Source of the DNA: an uncultured Eubacteriales bacterium
Lineage (GTDB): Bacteria > Bacillota > Clostridia > Oscillospirales > Oscillospiraceae
Assembly: GCA_900550165.1 (NCBI GenBank)
Contig: URQY01000020.1
Coordinates: forward strand, 1-29,306
Direction of reading: 5' to 3'
Length of the DNA stretch: 29,306 nt
The number at the start of each line of letters is the position of its first letter. Within the stretch, counting starts at the first letter, position 1. The translations under genes and the position numbers were made by a program. The notes below the pieces were generated by a model that saw only the letters and a list, made by a program, of their open reading frames with translations, was not told the DNA's origin and searched no databases. Of the stretch, positions 1 to 7,690 are shown piece by piece.

Positions 1-927
1 ATGCTCAACCTCGCCGCCGACCTCAAGGCGAAAAAGCGCGCCGGCATCCGCGGCAATCTGCTCGCCGGCAAGAACATCGTGCTGCTGTTCGAAAAGACCT
101 CCACCCGCACCCGCTGCGCCTTCGAGGTTGCAGCCTATGACGAAGGCGCAAGCGTCACCTTCCTCGATTCCAAGTCTTCCCAGATGGGCAAGAAGGAAAC
201 GATGGCGGACACCGCCAAGGTCCTCGGCCGCTTCTATGACGGCATCGAGTACCGCGGCTACGACCAGAAGGTCGTCGAGGGGCTCGCCGCCAACGCGGGC
301 GTGCCCGTGTGGAACGGCCTGACGGACGTCGACCACCCGACGCAGGCGCTCGCCGATATCCTGACGCTCATGGAAAACACGAAGAAGCCCCTGAGCAAGT
401 GCAAGCTCGTCTTCTGCGGCGACACGCGCAACAACGTCGCCTACTGCCTCATGTACATCTGCGCCAAGCTCGGCATCCACTATGTCGGCTGGGGCCCGCG
501 CGAGCTCGCGCCCGCCGCCGACGTCGTCGCCTACTGCCGCGAGGTCGGCAAGACGACCGGCGCCATCGTCGAATACGGCGAGGATAAGGCCCTCTTAAAG
601 GGCGCGGACGCCCTCTACACCGATATCTGGGCCTCCATGGGCGAAGAGGACAAGATCCCCGAGCGCGTCAAGCTGCTCACGCCCTACAAGGTCACGGGCG
701 AGGTGATGAAGGCCACCGAGAATCCCGACTGCATCTTCCTGCACTGCCTGCCCTCCTTCCACGACTTCGACACCACCATGGCCGCTTCCCAGAAGGAGCT
801 CGGCTATGATATCCGCGAGGTCACGGACGAGGTCTTCCTCTCCCCGAACTCCAAGGTCTTCGACGAGGCCGAGAACCGTATGCACACGATCAAGGCCGTC
901 ATGGTCGCCACCATCGGCAGCGTGTAA
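1..927 (+). CDS. arcB/argF: Ornithine carbamoyltransferase, 5' end cut by window edge
   Basis: This enzyme interconverts ornithine plus carbamoyl phosphate and citrulline plus phosphate in the cytoplasm. The visible 308 residues carry the carbamoyl-phosphate loop STRTR (residues 34-38), HPTQ (112-115) and the ornithine-site HCLP (248-251). Family members are about 330 residues and begin with a helix before the LAADLKAKKRAG stretch seen here at the very start. The first ATG is therefore probably internal and roughly 25 residues lie outside the window. It converges on the SLH gene and is separated from it by a perfect palindromic terminator. Arginine deiminase and ArgR lie 3-5 kb away on the other strand, which favours the catabolic role (arcB) over the biosynthetic one (argF). 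No carbamate kinase is visible to settle this. Confidence 0.93.
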   Translation: MLNLAADLKAKKRAGIRGNLLAGKNIVLLFEKTSTRTRCAFEVAAYDEGASVTFLDSKSSQMGKKETMADTAKVLGRFYDGIEYRGYDQKVVEGLAANAGVPVWNGLTDVDHPTQALADILTLMENTKKPLSKCKLVFCGDTRNNVAYCLMYICAKLGIHYVGWGPRELAPAADVVAYCREVGKTTGAIVEYGEDKALLKGADALYTDIWASMGEEDKIPERVKLLTPYKVTGEVMKATENPDCIFLHCLPSFHDFDTTMAASQKELGYDIREVTDEVFLSPNSKVFDEAENRMHTIKAVMVATIGSV

Positions 928-940
928 GCGCTTCAAAACA

Positions 941-978
941 AAAAAGAATGGGAACGCGATCGCGTTCCCATTCTTTTT
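941..978. terminator. Bidirectional intrinsic terminator between convergent genes
   Basis: A perfect 19+19 bp palindrome with arms AAAAAGAATGGGAACGCGA (941-959) and its exact complement (960-978). It has an A tract on one side and a T tract on the other, so it can stop transcription both from the carbamoyltransferase gene (stop at 927) and from the leftward SLH gene (stop at 988). Confidence 0.92.
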
Positions 979-987
979 GCGCATTTT

Positions 988-3675
988 TTACTTTTCTAAC
1001 TGCGTCCAGTCGCGGGTCTCGCGCAGCTCGGTCCACTTTTCGTACTCGGAGTTCTCCTTGTACTTGTAGTAGTGGCTGTTGGTCGCCTCCTGAATGGCCA
1101 GATAGTACCACGCCTTCTTGTCGGCGTTGTCGGTCCAGGTGGTCATGTCGGGGAGCAGATCGTCCTCGGTCTCGGGCTTGCGATTCAGCACGCGGTTGAC
1201 GAGCGTCACGGTCTCGGCGCGGGTGATATTGCGCTGGGGACCGAAGGTGCCGTCGGGATAACCGTCGACCCAACCGTTGTTGTAGGCGACGCTGATCTCG
1301 TCCTTTGCCCAGTGGTTGGCGATATCGCTGAAGGCGGCGAGCGTCTTGTCGCCGTCGGTGTCAAAGCGGGCTGCGATGGCGGCGAACTCCGCGCGGGTGA
1401 TGTAGGCGTTCGGGCGGAAGGTGCCGTCGGGATAGCCCGTGATGATGCCCATGGCGCCGAGCGTCGAAACGGCGTTGTTGTACCATGCGCCGGCGGCAAC
1501 ATCGGTGTACTTGTTGGTGCTCGTGAAGTTCTCCTCGCGCACGTCGTCGGTCAGCAGGCGGAAGAAGATGGTCGCGACCTCGGCGCGGGTGATGGCATTC
1601 TGCGGGCGGACCTGACCGTTGCCGTAGCCGACGATGTAAGCGAAGTGGTCGGTCGTGTTCAGACCGAGCGCATCGTCATCGGGAATATCGACCTTGGGCT
1701 GCTCCGGCTGGATGGGATAGTAGGGCGTGTAGTTCCTGGCAAAGGTCGCGTGAATCTTATGGGCTTCGGTCACGTTTTCAAACTTGTATTCCGTTACTGC
1801 GCCGACGCTCTTGCCGTCCACCAGCACGTCCTTGATGCAGTAGCCAGAATCGGGCGTGATGGTAAAGGTCTTGTTGCCGCCCTTGGGTACTGTGATCGTG
1901 CCCGCGGGTTCGATCGTGCCGTGCTCGTCAGCGGTTGCGGTAATGATGCGAACTTCATTGACCTTGACCTGCAACAGATGCACTCCGTCAGTTGCACCGG
2001 CGTATCCGGTACCAATACCATTATTTGCGCTGAGATAGAACAGCGTATCGTTCGTATCACCATTCACAACATGGTAACCGAACACCACTACAAGATAGTA
2101 GTCATTATAGCCCTCATAGGTGCTGCCTTCATATCTTGCGTGTTCCGCCTTTGTAATGGGAATGGTATTATGCTTGCCGTCCACATAATTAAACTGCGAG
2201 CTGCTCTGTGTGGTAGAAAAGCGCTCCGGTTCTTCCTTGCTTCTCGGGCCGTTCATAGTATTTTGTCCGTCGCCGAGCGCTACTTCATCAAACCAGTAGT
2301 ACTCAAAGTAAACGTAATCCTCGTCAGTGCCCTGCTTTTCCTTCAACAGCGGGTGATCGACCTGAATACCGATCGAGTGCTCCTTGTCGTCCCCGATGGT
2401 TACGGTGAAGGGCTGGTCGGCATTGACATCTTCAGTTTTTCCGTCTACAAGGTAAGAGATCGTGGGCGCAAGCAATTCATACTTGCCGCCGCCGGAAACA
2501 GCCGTTACTTCATCTTGGTCAGCTTTCAGATTCTTTGTAACGTCCAGAACTTCGTTGTTTTCTTCGAGCTTCCAGCCGCCGCCGGTCACATATTTATATC
2601 CGGGCTTGGGATCGACAGGAGTGCCGGAACCCGGTGCTGTGGGCAGTGCATACGCACCGCTGAGTTCCCAGAATCCAGTCGTATTATCCAGCTGATACCC
2701 AAGCGGCTTGCCGTTCAGGTGCAGTTCTGTTTCATTGGCACCATCAAAGGTGATTTCGACCGGATAGGTCATTATTCTCTTTATAGCGCTCCGTGGGTTG
2801 TAGTTGTCATATACCGTCTTATTGGCGAAAACAAGCATACGGCTGCTTCCACTCCGGAAATCAAATGCTTCCTTGTGATAGCCGCTGACATCTGTACTCT
2901 TAAGCACAATCTGAGTGATGTGATCAACGCTTCCGCTTTTATAATAGAATGCTTCTTGCCCAATTTCCTTTACCGATTCCGGAATTACAACCTTAACATC
3001 ATTTTTGAAGCAACCGTAGAAAGTATGTTTTCCGATTGCTGTAAGATTTGCAGGCAACTCAAAGGTTGCATCTTCATCAGAACTCTCTGTACGAATGCTT
3101 TCCATATTGGAGCACCCATAGAAGATAGAGCCAGCTGTGTACAATCCGCCGTCATTTTCAAGATTTCCGAGCACTTCCAGTGAATCCGGAAGAATGACTT
3201 CCTTCAACGCTGTACACTCATAAAATGCTCTCTTCTGAATCGCGGTAATACTTGTATTGGACAGATCAATACGAATTAAATTTTTACAACGTTGAAATGC
3301 CTGAATGCCGATAGTCGTTACCGGCGTACCGTTAATTTCCGCCGGAATGGTAACGGAAAGAGGCTTGTCCTTATTCGTGTCAAGCCACGTCTTTTCAATG
3401 CCCTTGATGACGCCATTATCAAAATCCAGATTATCCACAGGAACCTCAATCGGGGTATTTCCCGCCGCGGGTGCGGCCAGCAGCATGGGCGCATCCTCCA
3501 CAGGGGCGGTCTCTTCCTCTTCCACGCCCGCAACAGGCGCCAGCACAACTTCGCCGTCTTCCGCCGTTTCGTCCGTGCCGTCTGCGGCCAGGGTGCTCAC
3601 CGGCAGCAGGGACAGCATCATCACGAGCACCAGGACCCAGGTGAGAAGCCTCTTGCCAAGCTTCTTCTCAGACAT
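988..3675 (-). CDS. Secreted surface protein with BspA-type leucine-rich repeats and three C-terminal SLH domains
   Basis: An 895-residue exported, wall-anchored protein, probably an adhesin or S-layer-associated protein. The ATG at 3675 is chosen because GGAGG lies just upstream and the protein then begins with a basic stretch and a hydrophobic signal peptide ending near TLA (residue 30). An in-frame extension to 3783 would run through the leader and is rejected. Residues ~95-250 hold LRR_5/BspA-like repeats (IGxxAFxxC, IxxxAFYxC, IPESVKEIGxxAF). Next come beta-rich segments, then a repeat of the GTIEPAGTITVPKGG type (~590-655), then three SLH repeats (~670-840) with the ITRAE signature in each. 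SLH domains bind pyruvylated secondary wall polymer in related bacteria. The middle of the gene is clearly richer in A/T than the SLH part. The leader carries a predicted c-di-GMP riboswitch. Confidence 0.9.
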   Translation of the reverse strand: MSEKKLGKRLLTWVLVLVMMLSLLPVSTLAADGTDETAEDGEVVLAPVAGVEEEETAPVEDAPMLLAAPAAGNTPIEVPVDNLDFDNGVIKGIEKTWLDTNKDKPLSVTIPAEINGTPVTTIGIQAFQRCKNLIRIDLSNTSITAIQKRAFYECTALKEVILPDSLEVLGNLENDGGLYTAGSIFYGCSNMESIRTESSDEDATFELPANLTAIGKHTFYGCFKNDVKVVIPESVKEIGQEAFYYKSGSVDHITQIVLKSTDVSGYHKEAFDFRSGSSRMLVFANKTVYDNYNPRSAIKRIMTYPVEITFDGANETELHLNGKPLGYQLDNTTGFWELSGAYALPTAPGSGTPVDPKPGYKYVTGGGWKLEENNEVLDVTKNLKADQDEVTAVSGGGKYELLAPTISYLVDGKTEDVNADQPFTVTIGDDKEHSIGIQVDHPLLKEKQGTDEDYVYFEYYWFDEVALGDGQNTMNGPRSKEEPERFSTTQSSSQFNYVDGKHNTIPITKAEHARYEGSTYEGYNDYYLVVVFGYHVVNGDTNDTLFYLSANNGIGTGYAGATDGVHLLQVKVNEVRIITATADEHGTIEPAGTITVPKGGNKTFTITPDSGYCIKDVLVDGKSVGAVTEYKFENVTEAHKIHATFARNYTPYYPIQPEQPKVDIPDDDALGLNTTDHFAYIVGYGNGQVRPQNAITRAEVATIFFRLLTDDVREENFTSTNKYTDVAAGAWYNNAVSTLGAMGIITGYPDGTFRPNAYITRAEFAAIAARFDTDGDKTLAAFSDIANHWAKDEISVAYNNGWVDGYPDGTFGPQRNITRAETVTLVNRVLNRKPETEDDLLPDMTTWTDNADKKAWYYLAIQEATNSHYYKYKENSEYEKWTELRETRDWTQLEK

Positions 3676-3685
3676 AAAAAAACCT

Positions 3686-3713
3686 CCTTCTTGTCGTGCG
3701 ACATCGAAGAAGG
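3686..3713 (-). promoter_or_regulatory. Probable riboswitch expression-platform hairpin overlapping the ribosome binding site
   Basis: On the minus strand CCTTCT (from 3713) pairs with AGAAGG (to 3686). An inner stem TGTC/GACA closes a GCAC loop, with a small left-side bulge between the two stems. The right arm includes the start of the Shine-Dalgarno GGAGG (3687-3683) and is followed by seven T residues directly before the ATG at 3675. It could act by hiding the ribosome binding site or as an intrinsic terminator; the sequence does not say which. Confidence 0.55.
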
Positions 3714-3728
3714 GGGGAAGCTGTATTT

Positions 3729-3806
3729 GGCAGCCGGCTGCCGTGCGGCGCGTGCGCCGTTTAGACCCTTGGCTTTGCGACACCGGCTTTCACCGGCTGT
3801 GCCTTT
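3729..3806 (-). promoter_or_regulatory. Cyclic-di-GMP-I (GEMM-I) riboswitch aptamer
   Basis: The leader RNA of the SLH/LRR gene matches the GEMM-I pattern in order. A GGCACA segment opens the outer stem. A GCCGGU hairpin follows, closed by a GAAA tetraloop. The conserved core CGCAAAGCC comes next, then GGGUCUAA, a second hairpin (CGGCGC/GCGCCG), and a GGCAGCCGGCUGCC segment that supplies the AGCC side and the tetraloop receptor helix. The order GAAA loop, CGCAAAGCC, GGGUCUAA, GCAGCC is the hallmark of this class. Clostridial c-di-GMP riboswitches often control adhesins and surface proteins, which fits the gene downstream. Selectivity for c-di-GMP over c-GAMP cannot be decided by eye. Confidence 0.85.
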
Positions 3807-3871
3807 GTCTGTCCAGTTGCTCTTCCTCGAGCCGCACAGATAAAGCTATTTTCGAATATTTTATGTTACAT

Positions 3872-3899
3872 ATTATAGTAGGATATCACAAAAAAACAA
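3872..3899 (-). promoter_or_regulatory. Sigma-A promoter of the SLH/LRR surface-protein gene
   Basis: On the minus strand, -35 TTGTTT (3899-3894), a 16 bp spacer and a perfect -10 TATAAT (3877-3872). Transcription would begin near 3865. That gives a leader of about 190 nt containing the riboswitch and the hairpin before the ATG at 3675. Confidence 0.7.
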
Positions 3900-3958
3900 G
3901 TAGGGATTCAAAATTTTTTTGAGATATGCAGCAATCCCGCTCGCACCGGGCGCAGAAC

Positions 3959-3992
3959 GGAGCGGGAAGCGGCTCCCGCCGCTTCCCGCTCC
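3959..3992 (-). terminator. Strong hairpin downstream of argR
   Basis: A perfect 15-bp stem (GGAGCGGGAAGCGGC at 3959-3973, complement at 3978-3992) with a 4-nt loop, 28 bp past the argR stop. The U tract that should follow on the minus strand is poor (GTTCTG), so it may be a weak or Rho-assisted terminator. Confidence 0.6.
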
Positions 3993-4020
3993 CTCTTCTC
4001 TCTCATCTCTCGGTAAAAGC

Positions 4021-4473
4021 TTATTTGCAGTACTGTGCCAGCTCCTGCCGCAGGGCGTTCGCCTCCTGCTCGCCGCGGGCGATGATGGCCACGGAATCGT
4101 TGCCCGAGATGCACCCGAGCATCTGCGGCAGGCGCATCGCGTCGATGGCTGCGCCCGCAGCGTCGGCAAGGCCCGGCAGCGTTTTGAGCAGCACCACAAT
4201 GCCCGCGCAGTCCACGCCGACGCTGCACTCATTCAAAATGAGCTGCAAGCGCCTCGTGTTGTCGATATGGTCGGCCCTGCCCGAAACGGCGTAGCGGCTG
4301 CGGCCGCCGCCGAGGGGCTCCTTATAAAGGTAGAGCTCCTTGATATCGCGCGAGACGGTCGTCTGCTTGCTCTGGATGCCGCACTCGGCCAGGCGCGCGA
4401 TGAGCTCCTCCTGCGTCTCAATGTCGTACTTTTCGATCAGTTCCAGGATCTTCTCCTGTCGCTTGCTTTTCAA
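4021..4473 (-). CDS. argR: Arginine repressor ArgR/AhrC
   Basis: A 150-residue hexameric, arginine-sensing transcription factor that represses biosynthetic and activates catabolic arginine genes in related Firmicutes. The N-terminal winged helix is clear (KSKRQEKILELIEKYDIETQEE, then the QTTVSRDIKEL recognition region at ~37-47). The C-terminal domain has the GCISGNDSVAIIARG core of the arginine-binding oligomerization domain. The start codon is TTG at 4473, supported by AGGAGG eight nt upstream; no ATG in this frame fits. It lies 79 bp downstream of arcA on the same strand and may be cotranscribed with it. A strong hairpin follows. Confidence 0.95.
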   Translation of the reverse strand: MKSKRQEKILELIEKYDIETQEELIARLAECGIQSKQTTVSRDIKELYLYKEPLGGGRSRYAVSGRADHIDNTRRLQLILNECSVGVDCAGIVVLLKTLPGLADAAGAAIDAMRLPQMLGCISGNDSVAIIARGEQEANALRQELAQYCK

Positions 4474-4552
4474 CTCTCTTCCTCCTATCGCCGCATCCGC
4501 ACGCGGCGCAAGGGCGGGCGCGTGCCGCGGAAGGGTCGTGTCTGCGGTGTGC

Positions 4553-5773
4553 TTACAGGTCGTCGCGGTTGACGGGGCAGGACATACAGCGCGGGCCGCC
4601 GCGTCCGCGCGACAGCTCGGCCGACGGCACGGTCAGCACATCGAGGCCGTGCTTTGCCAGCAGCTCGTTTGTCACATAGTTGCGCTCATAGGTGATGACG
4701 CGGCCCGGCGCGATGCACAGCGTGTTCGACCCGTCGTTCCACTGCTCGCGCTGCGCGGCCATCAGATCGCCGCCGCCGCAGCGGATCAGGTCGACCGCGG
4801 GCAGCTTGAGCTCGAGGGCCAGAATGTCCTTGAGCTCCTCCTTGATCGCGCCGAAGCGGAGCTCGCCGTGCTCATCGAGCGTCATTTCGTAAACGCTCAG
4901 CGGGCCCTCGATCTCGGGATGGATGGTGAACTTGTCGTAGTCGACCATCGTGAACACGGTGTCGAGGTGCATGAACGCGCGCGTTTCGGGAATGTCGAAG
5001 GCCAGTACCTTCTTAAATCCGGAGTTTTGCAGCAGGTTGCGCGCAAACGTCTCCGCGCCGGAGACCGTCGTGCGCTGCGAAAGGCCGACGGCCACGATGT
5101 CCTTCGACAGCACGAGCACGTCACCGCCCTCGATGGAGTAGCTGTCGGACAGATCGTACCACATCCTGTTGTCCGGCGCGGCAAAGTCGCGGTTGTAGAG
5201 GAACATATATTTTAAGAGCAGGCTCTCGCGCTTGCGCGCGGGGGTGTGCATCCTGTGGATGTTGATGCCCTCGCCCACGCAGGCGCCGGGGTCGCGGGTA
5301 AAGTACAGGTTCGGCATGGGGTCGGAGACGAAGGGATAGTCGTCGTCGACCAGGTCCATGAGCGACGTGGGCTGCTTGGTGGCGACCTCGCAGCGCTTGA
5401 TGCCGGCGATCATCTTCGTCACCATCTGCTTGGGCGGCATATCGAGCAGCAGGCTCGTCATACTTGCGCGCAGGCCCTTGGCGTGAATTTTGCTGATGTT
5501 CAGAAAATCGTTCACGAGCTGGATCTGGCGCGCGGGGTCGGCGACGGCCTTGGCCACCTCGTCGACATAGTAGATGACCTCAACGCCGTTTTCGCGCAGG
5601 ACCTCGGCAAAGCGGTCGTGCTCCTCCTGCGCGACCTTTAAGTACGGAATGTCGTCAAACAGCAGGCGCTCGAGCGTCGCGGGCGTCAGCGATTCCAGCT
5701 CCTCGCCGGGGCGGTGCAGCAACACCTTGTTGAGCTTTCCGATCTCGGAAAAGTTGTGGATGCCTGGATACAT
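4553..5773 (-). CDS. arcA: Arginine deiminase
   Basis: A 406-residue cytoplasmic enzyme that hydrolyses arginine to citrulline and ammonia, the first step of the arginine deiminase pathway. Length and motifs are those of the family: FTRDP (D161), EGGD (E215, D218), the catalytic histidine in MHLD (H269, D271), and the nucleophilic cysteine in GRGGPRC (C396). The start at 5773 gives MYPGIHNFSEIGKL, the usual N-terminus, with a GGGAG ribosome binding site upstream; an extension to 5836 looks spurious. The product citrulline would feed the ornithine carbamoyltransferase at the left edge. argR follows on the same strand, and a MocR-like regulator lies 195 bp upstream. In that gap I see AT-rich sequence (5885-5945) with a TATACT that could be a -10 element, but no convincing -35. 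Confidence 0.97.
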   Translation of the reverse strand: MYPGIHNFSEIGKLNKVLLHRPGEELESLTPATLERLLFDDIPYLKVAQEEHDRFAEVLRENGVEVIYYVDEVAKAVADPARQIQLVNDFLNISKIHAKGLRASMTSLLLDMPPKQMVTKMIAGIKRCEVATKQPTSLMDLVDDDYPFVSDPMPNLYFTRDPGACVGEGINIHRMHTPARKRESLLLKYMFLYNRDFAAPDNRMWYDLSDSYSIEGGDVLVLSKDIVAVGLSQRTTVSGAETFARNLLQNSGFKKVLAFDIPETRAFMHLDTVFTMVDYDKFTIHPEIEGPLSVYEMTLDEHGELRFGAIKEELKDILALELKLPAVDLIRCGGGDLMAAQREQWNDGSNTLCIAPGRVITYERNYVTNELLAKHGLDVLTVPSAELSRGRGGPRCMSCPVNRDDL

Positions 5774-5968
5774 AGTCGTGCTCCCTTCCCAGGACGCCGG
5801 CGGCTCTCTCATCGACCGCCCGAACGCCCCGTCCATGATTTGTTTCCGTGCGCCGCTGCCGCGTGCAGCACAGACGCACCGCGAGTCCGTTCTCTGAATT
5901 CTGTTCCAAGTATATCCTTTTCCTATTTACTTGTGATGTATCAGCACTGTTGGCATTTCGTGTGCCAG

Positions 5969-7453
5969 TCATTCCTCCAGTTCTTCTTTTAGCGCTTTTT
6001 GCAATACCTCCATGCCTTGGGCGAGGCGTTCTTCGGATTCATAGGAATAATTGATGCGGATATGGTCGCGCCCGCCGTTCTTGCCCGGGTAGAAAACATG
6101 TCCCGGGATCAGCGTAACGCCCATATTATAGGCCCTGCGGATGAACTGCTTGCTGTCCACGCCGTCCGGCAGGGCGCACCAGACATATACGCCGCCTTTT
6201 GGCTTTATATATCTCACGCCGAGCGGCGCGAGCTCGTCAAGTTTTCGGCAGACAAGGTCGCGGTTTGCGCGGTAGATCTCGCGGAATTTTGCAAGCGAAG
6301 TGTAATAAATGCCGTCATCCAGATACATACCGAGCAGCTTTTGCGTCATCCAGTCCGAGGCCATCAGCCGCACGGAGACCAGATAGCTCAGCGCGCGGAT
6401 AAAATCGCGGTTGCCTGTGACAAAGGCAAGGCTCAGTCCCGGGACAAACGTGAGCGAAAACGAATAGATGTAAATAACGTTGCCCATCGTGTCGAACGCC
6501 TTGATGGGCGGGGGCTTTTCCCCGTCGTAGGCGAGCTCGCTCGCCGCGTCCTCCTCGACGATCGGGATGCGGTAGCGGTTGGAGAGCTCCACGAGCTTTT
6601 TGCGCCGTTCAAGCGACAGGATATGGCCCGTGGGGTCATGATAGCTCGAATTGACAAAGATGAGGCGCGGCTTTATGTGCGTAAGCAGCTTTTCGAGCAC
6701 CTCGCAGTTCATACCGTCCGCATCGATGGGAACGCTCAGGATCTTTGCGCCCGCGAGCTCCATCACACGGTACATATCGGGGTGCACGGGCTCCTCCATC
6801 ACAACGCTGTCACCCGGCTTGACCAGCAGCGTCACGATGAAGTCAAGTGCCTGGTTCGTCTCCGACAAAACCTGAATTTCGCCCGATGACGCCTTTACCC
6901 CCTTCGTACTGAGGAAAGCCACGAGCTTTTGCCGCAGAAACTTATCGCCCTTGTAGGGGCTGAAAAAATACTGGCATGGGCCGCTGCCCGTGACGAGCGC
7001 CGCAATATCCTGCGCCACGCGCTCGGACGAAAACACCTCGCGCGAGGCGACACCGCTGCCGAGGGAATAGTGGCTTTCATCCGTAAAGCGCTGAAACAGG
7101 TCGTCAAACGTCTTTTCCATGTCAAGGTACTTGTCTGCCACCTCGCTGACCCAGTTGACGCGCCCGCCCTGCGCATTTTCGCCGCTTTCCTCTTCCGCGG
7201 CCGTCTTGTCAACGCCCGCCGCGGTCACGACATAGCCCACGCCCTGGCGCGACTCGATCCACGCGTCGCTCTTGAGCTCGCTGTAGGCCTTGACGACCGT
7301 GTTGCGGTGCACATCTAAAATCTGTGCGAGGGCACGCTCGCTTGGCAGCGTGCTGGCCCTCGGCAGCGCGCCGCTGATGATCTGCGCTTTGATCTGCTCG
7401 GCGATCTGCAAATACACCGGCACCTTCGCATCCTTATCGATCTTGATCGTCAT
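5969..7453 (-). CDS. MocR-family (GntR wHTH plus class I aminotransferase-like) regulator with degenerate PLP site
   Basis: A 494-residue regulator. Residues 1-75 are a GntR winged helix (VPVYLQIAEQIKAQIISGAL, LPSERALAQILDVHRNTVVKAY). Residues ~110-494 are a fold-type I aminotransferase-like domain. In MocR proteins the PLP lysine sits in an FSK motif followed by PGLR. Here the aligned segment reads SFSLTFVPGLSLAF, so lysine is replaced by leucine (L334) and the phosphate-binding arginine by serine (S341). The tyrosine of the EDDYDSEF motif is alanine (A303), while the aspartate (D302) and the C-terminal IRINYS arginine remain. It therefore probably cannot form the internal aldimine and may sense something else. 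It sits between a YjiH-type transporter and arcA, all leftward, suggesting control of these genes. Confidence 0.9.
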   Translation of the reverse strand: MTIKIDKDAKVPVYLQIAEQIKAQIISGALPRASTLPSERALAQILDVHRNTVVKAYSELKSDAWIESRQGVGYVVTAAGVDKTAAEEESGENAQGGRVNWVSEVADKYLDMEKTFDDLFQRFTDESHYSLGSGVASREVFSSERVAQDIAALVTGSGPCQYFFSPYKGDKFLRQKLVAFLSTKGVKASSGEIQVLSETNQALDFIVTLLVKPGDSVVMEEPVHPDMYRVMELAGAKILSVPIDADGMNCEVLEKLLTHIKPRLIFVNSSYHDPTGHILSLERRKKLVELSNRYRIPIVEEDAASELAYDGEKPPPIKAFDTMGNVIYIYSFSLTFVPGLSLAFVTGNRDFIRALSYLVSVRLMASDWMTQKLLGMYLDDGIYYTSLAKFREIYRANRDLVCRKLDELAPLGVRYIKPKGGVYVWCALPDGVDSKQFIRRAYNMGVTLIPGHVFYPGKNGGRDHIRINYSYESEERLAQGMEVLQKALKEELEE

Positions 7454-7544
7454 AGGGGCTCTTCTCCCTTTTCCGCGGCGGCCGGTCTCTCACCTCCGGC
7501 ACATCTTGCAGTCTCTGCCGCAGTTCTCTCATGCTCTCTTTTGT

Positions 7545-7574
7545 ATTTTATCACAACTTTTCATGATTTGTACA
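7545..7574 (-). promoter_or_regulatory. Candidate promoter of the MocR-like gene with overlapping repeat motifs
   Basis: On the minus strand, -10 TAAAAT (7550-7545) with -35 TGTACA (7574-7569) at 18 bp. The motifs ACAAAAATGT and TGTACAAAT (within 7565-7587) overlap or abut the -35. Similar words occur upstream of the yjiH promoter. Confidence 0.45.
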
Positions 7575-7614
7575 GACATTTTTGTGCATCTGCGCTAAAT
7601 TCTTAAAAATATAA

Positions 7615-7646
7615 GGTGAAGGGCGTCCTTTCGGACGCTCTTCACC
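7615..7646 (-). terminator. Terminator downstream of the YjiH-type transporter gene
   Basis: Arms at 7615-7628 and 7633-7646 form a 14-bp stem with one A-C mismatch on the minus strand and a 4-nt loop. TTATATTTTT follows in the leftward direction. It separates the transporter gene (stop at 7691) from the MocR-like gene. Confidence 0.8.
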
Positions 7647-7690
7647 CTTTCGGTTGGGACTATGAGCAGAATAGGATGTTCCTTTTTGCC

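Noticed and set aside
1072..3183. Long plus-strand open frame of 703 codons opposite the SLH gene
   Set aside because: The minus strand encodes a signal peptide, LRR and SLH motifs here. The plus frame has no recognisable domain and is a by-product of GC-rich codon use.
3676..3783. N-terminal extension of the SLH protein to 3783
   Set aside because: It would translate the riboswitch and the ribosome binding site; GGAGG and a signal peptide support the start at 3675.
5774..5968. ARG box upstream of arcA
   Set aside because: The AT-rich stretch 5885-5945 has no convincing TGAATAA/TTATTCA-like dyad, so no ArgR site is claimed.
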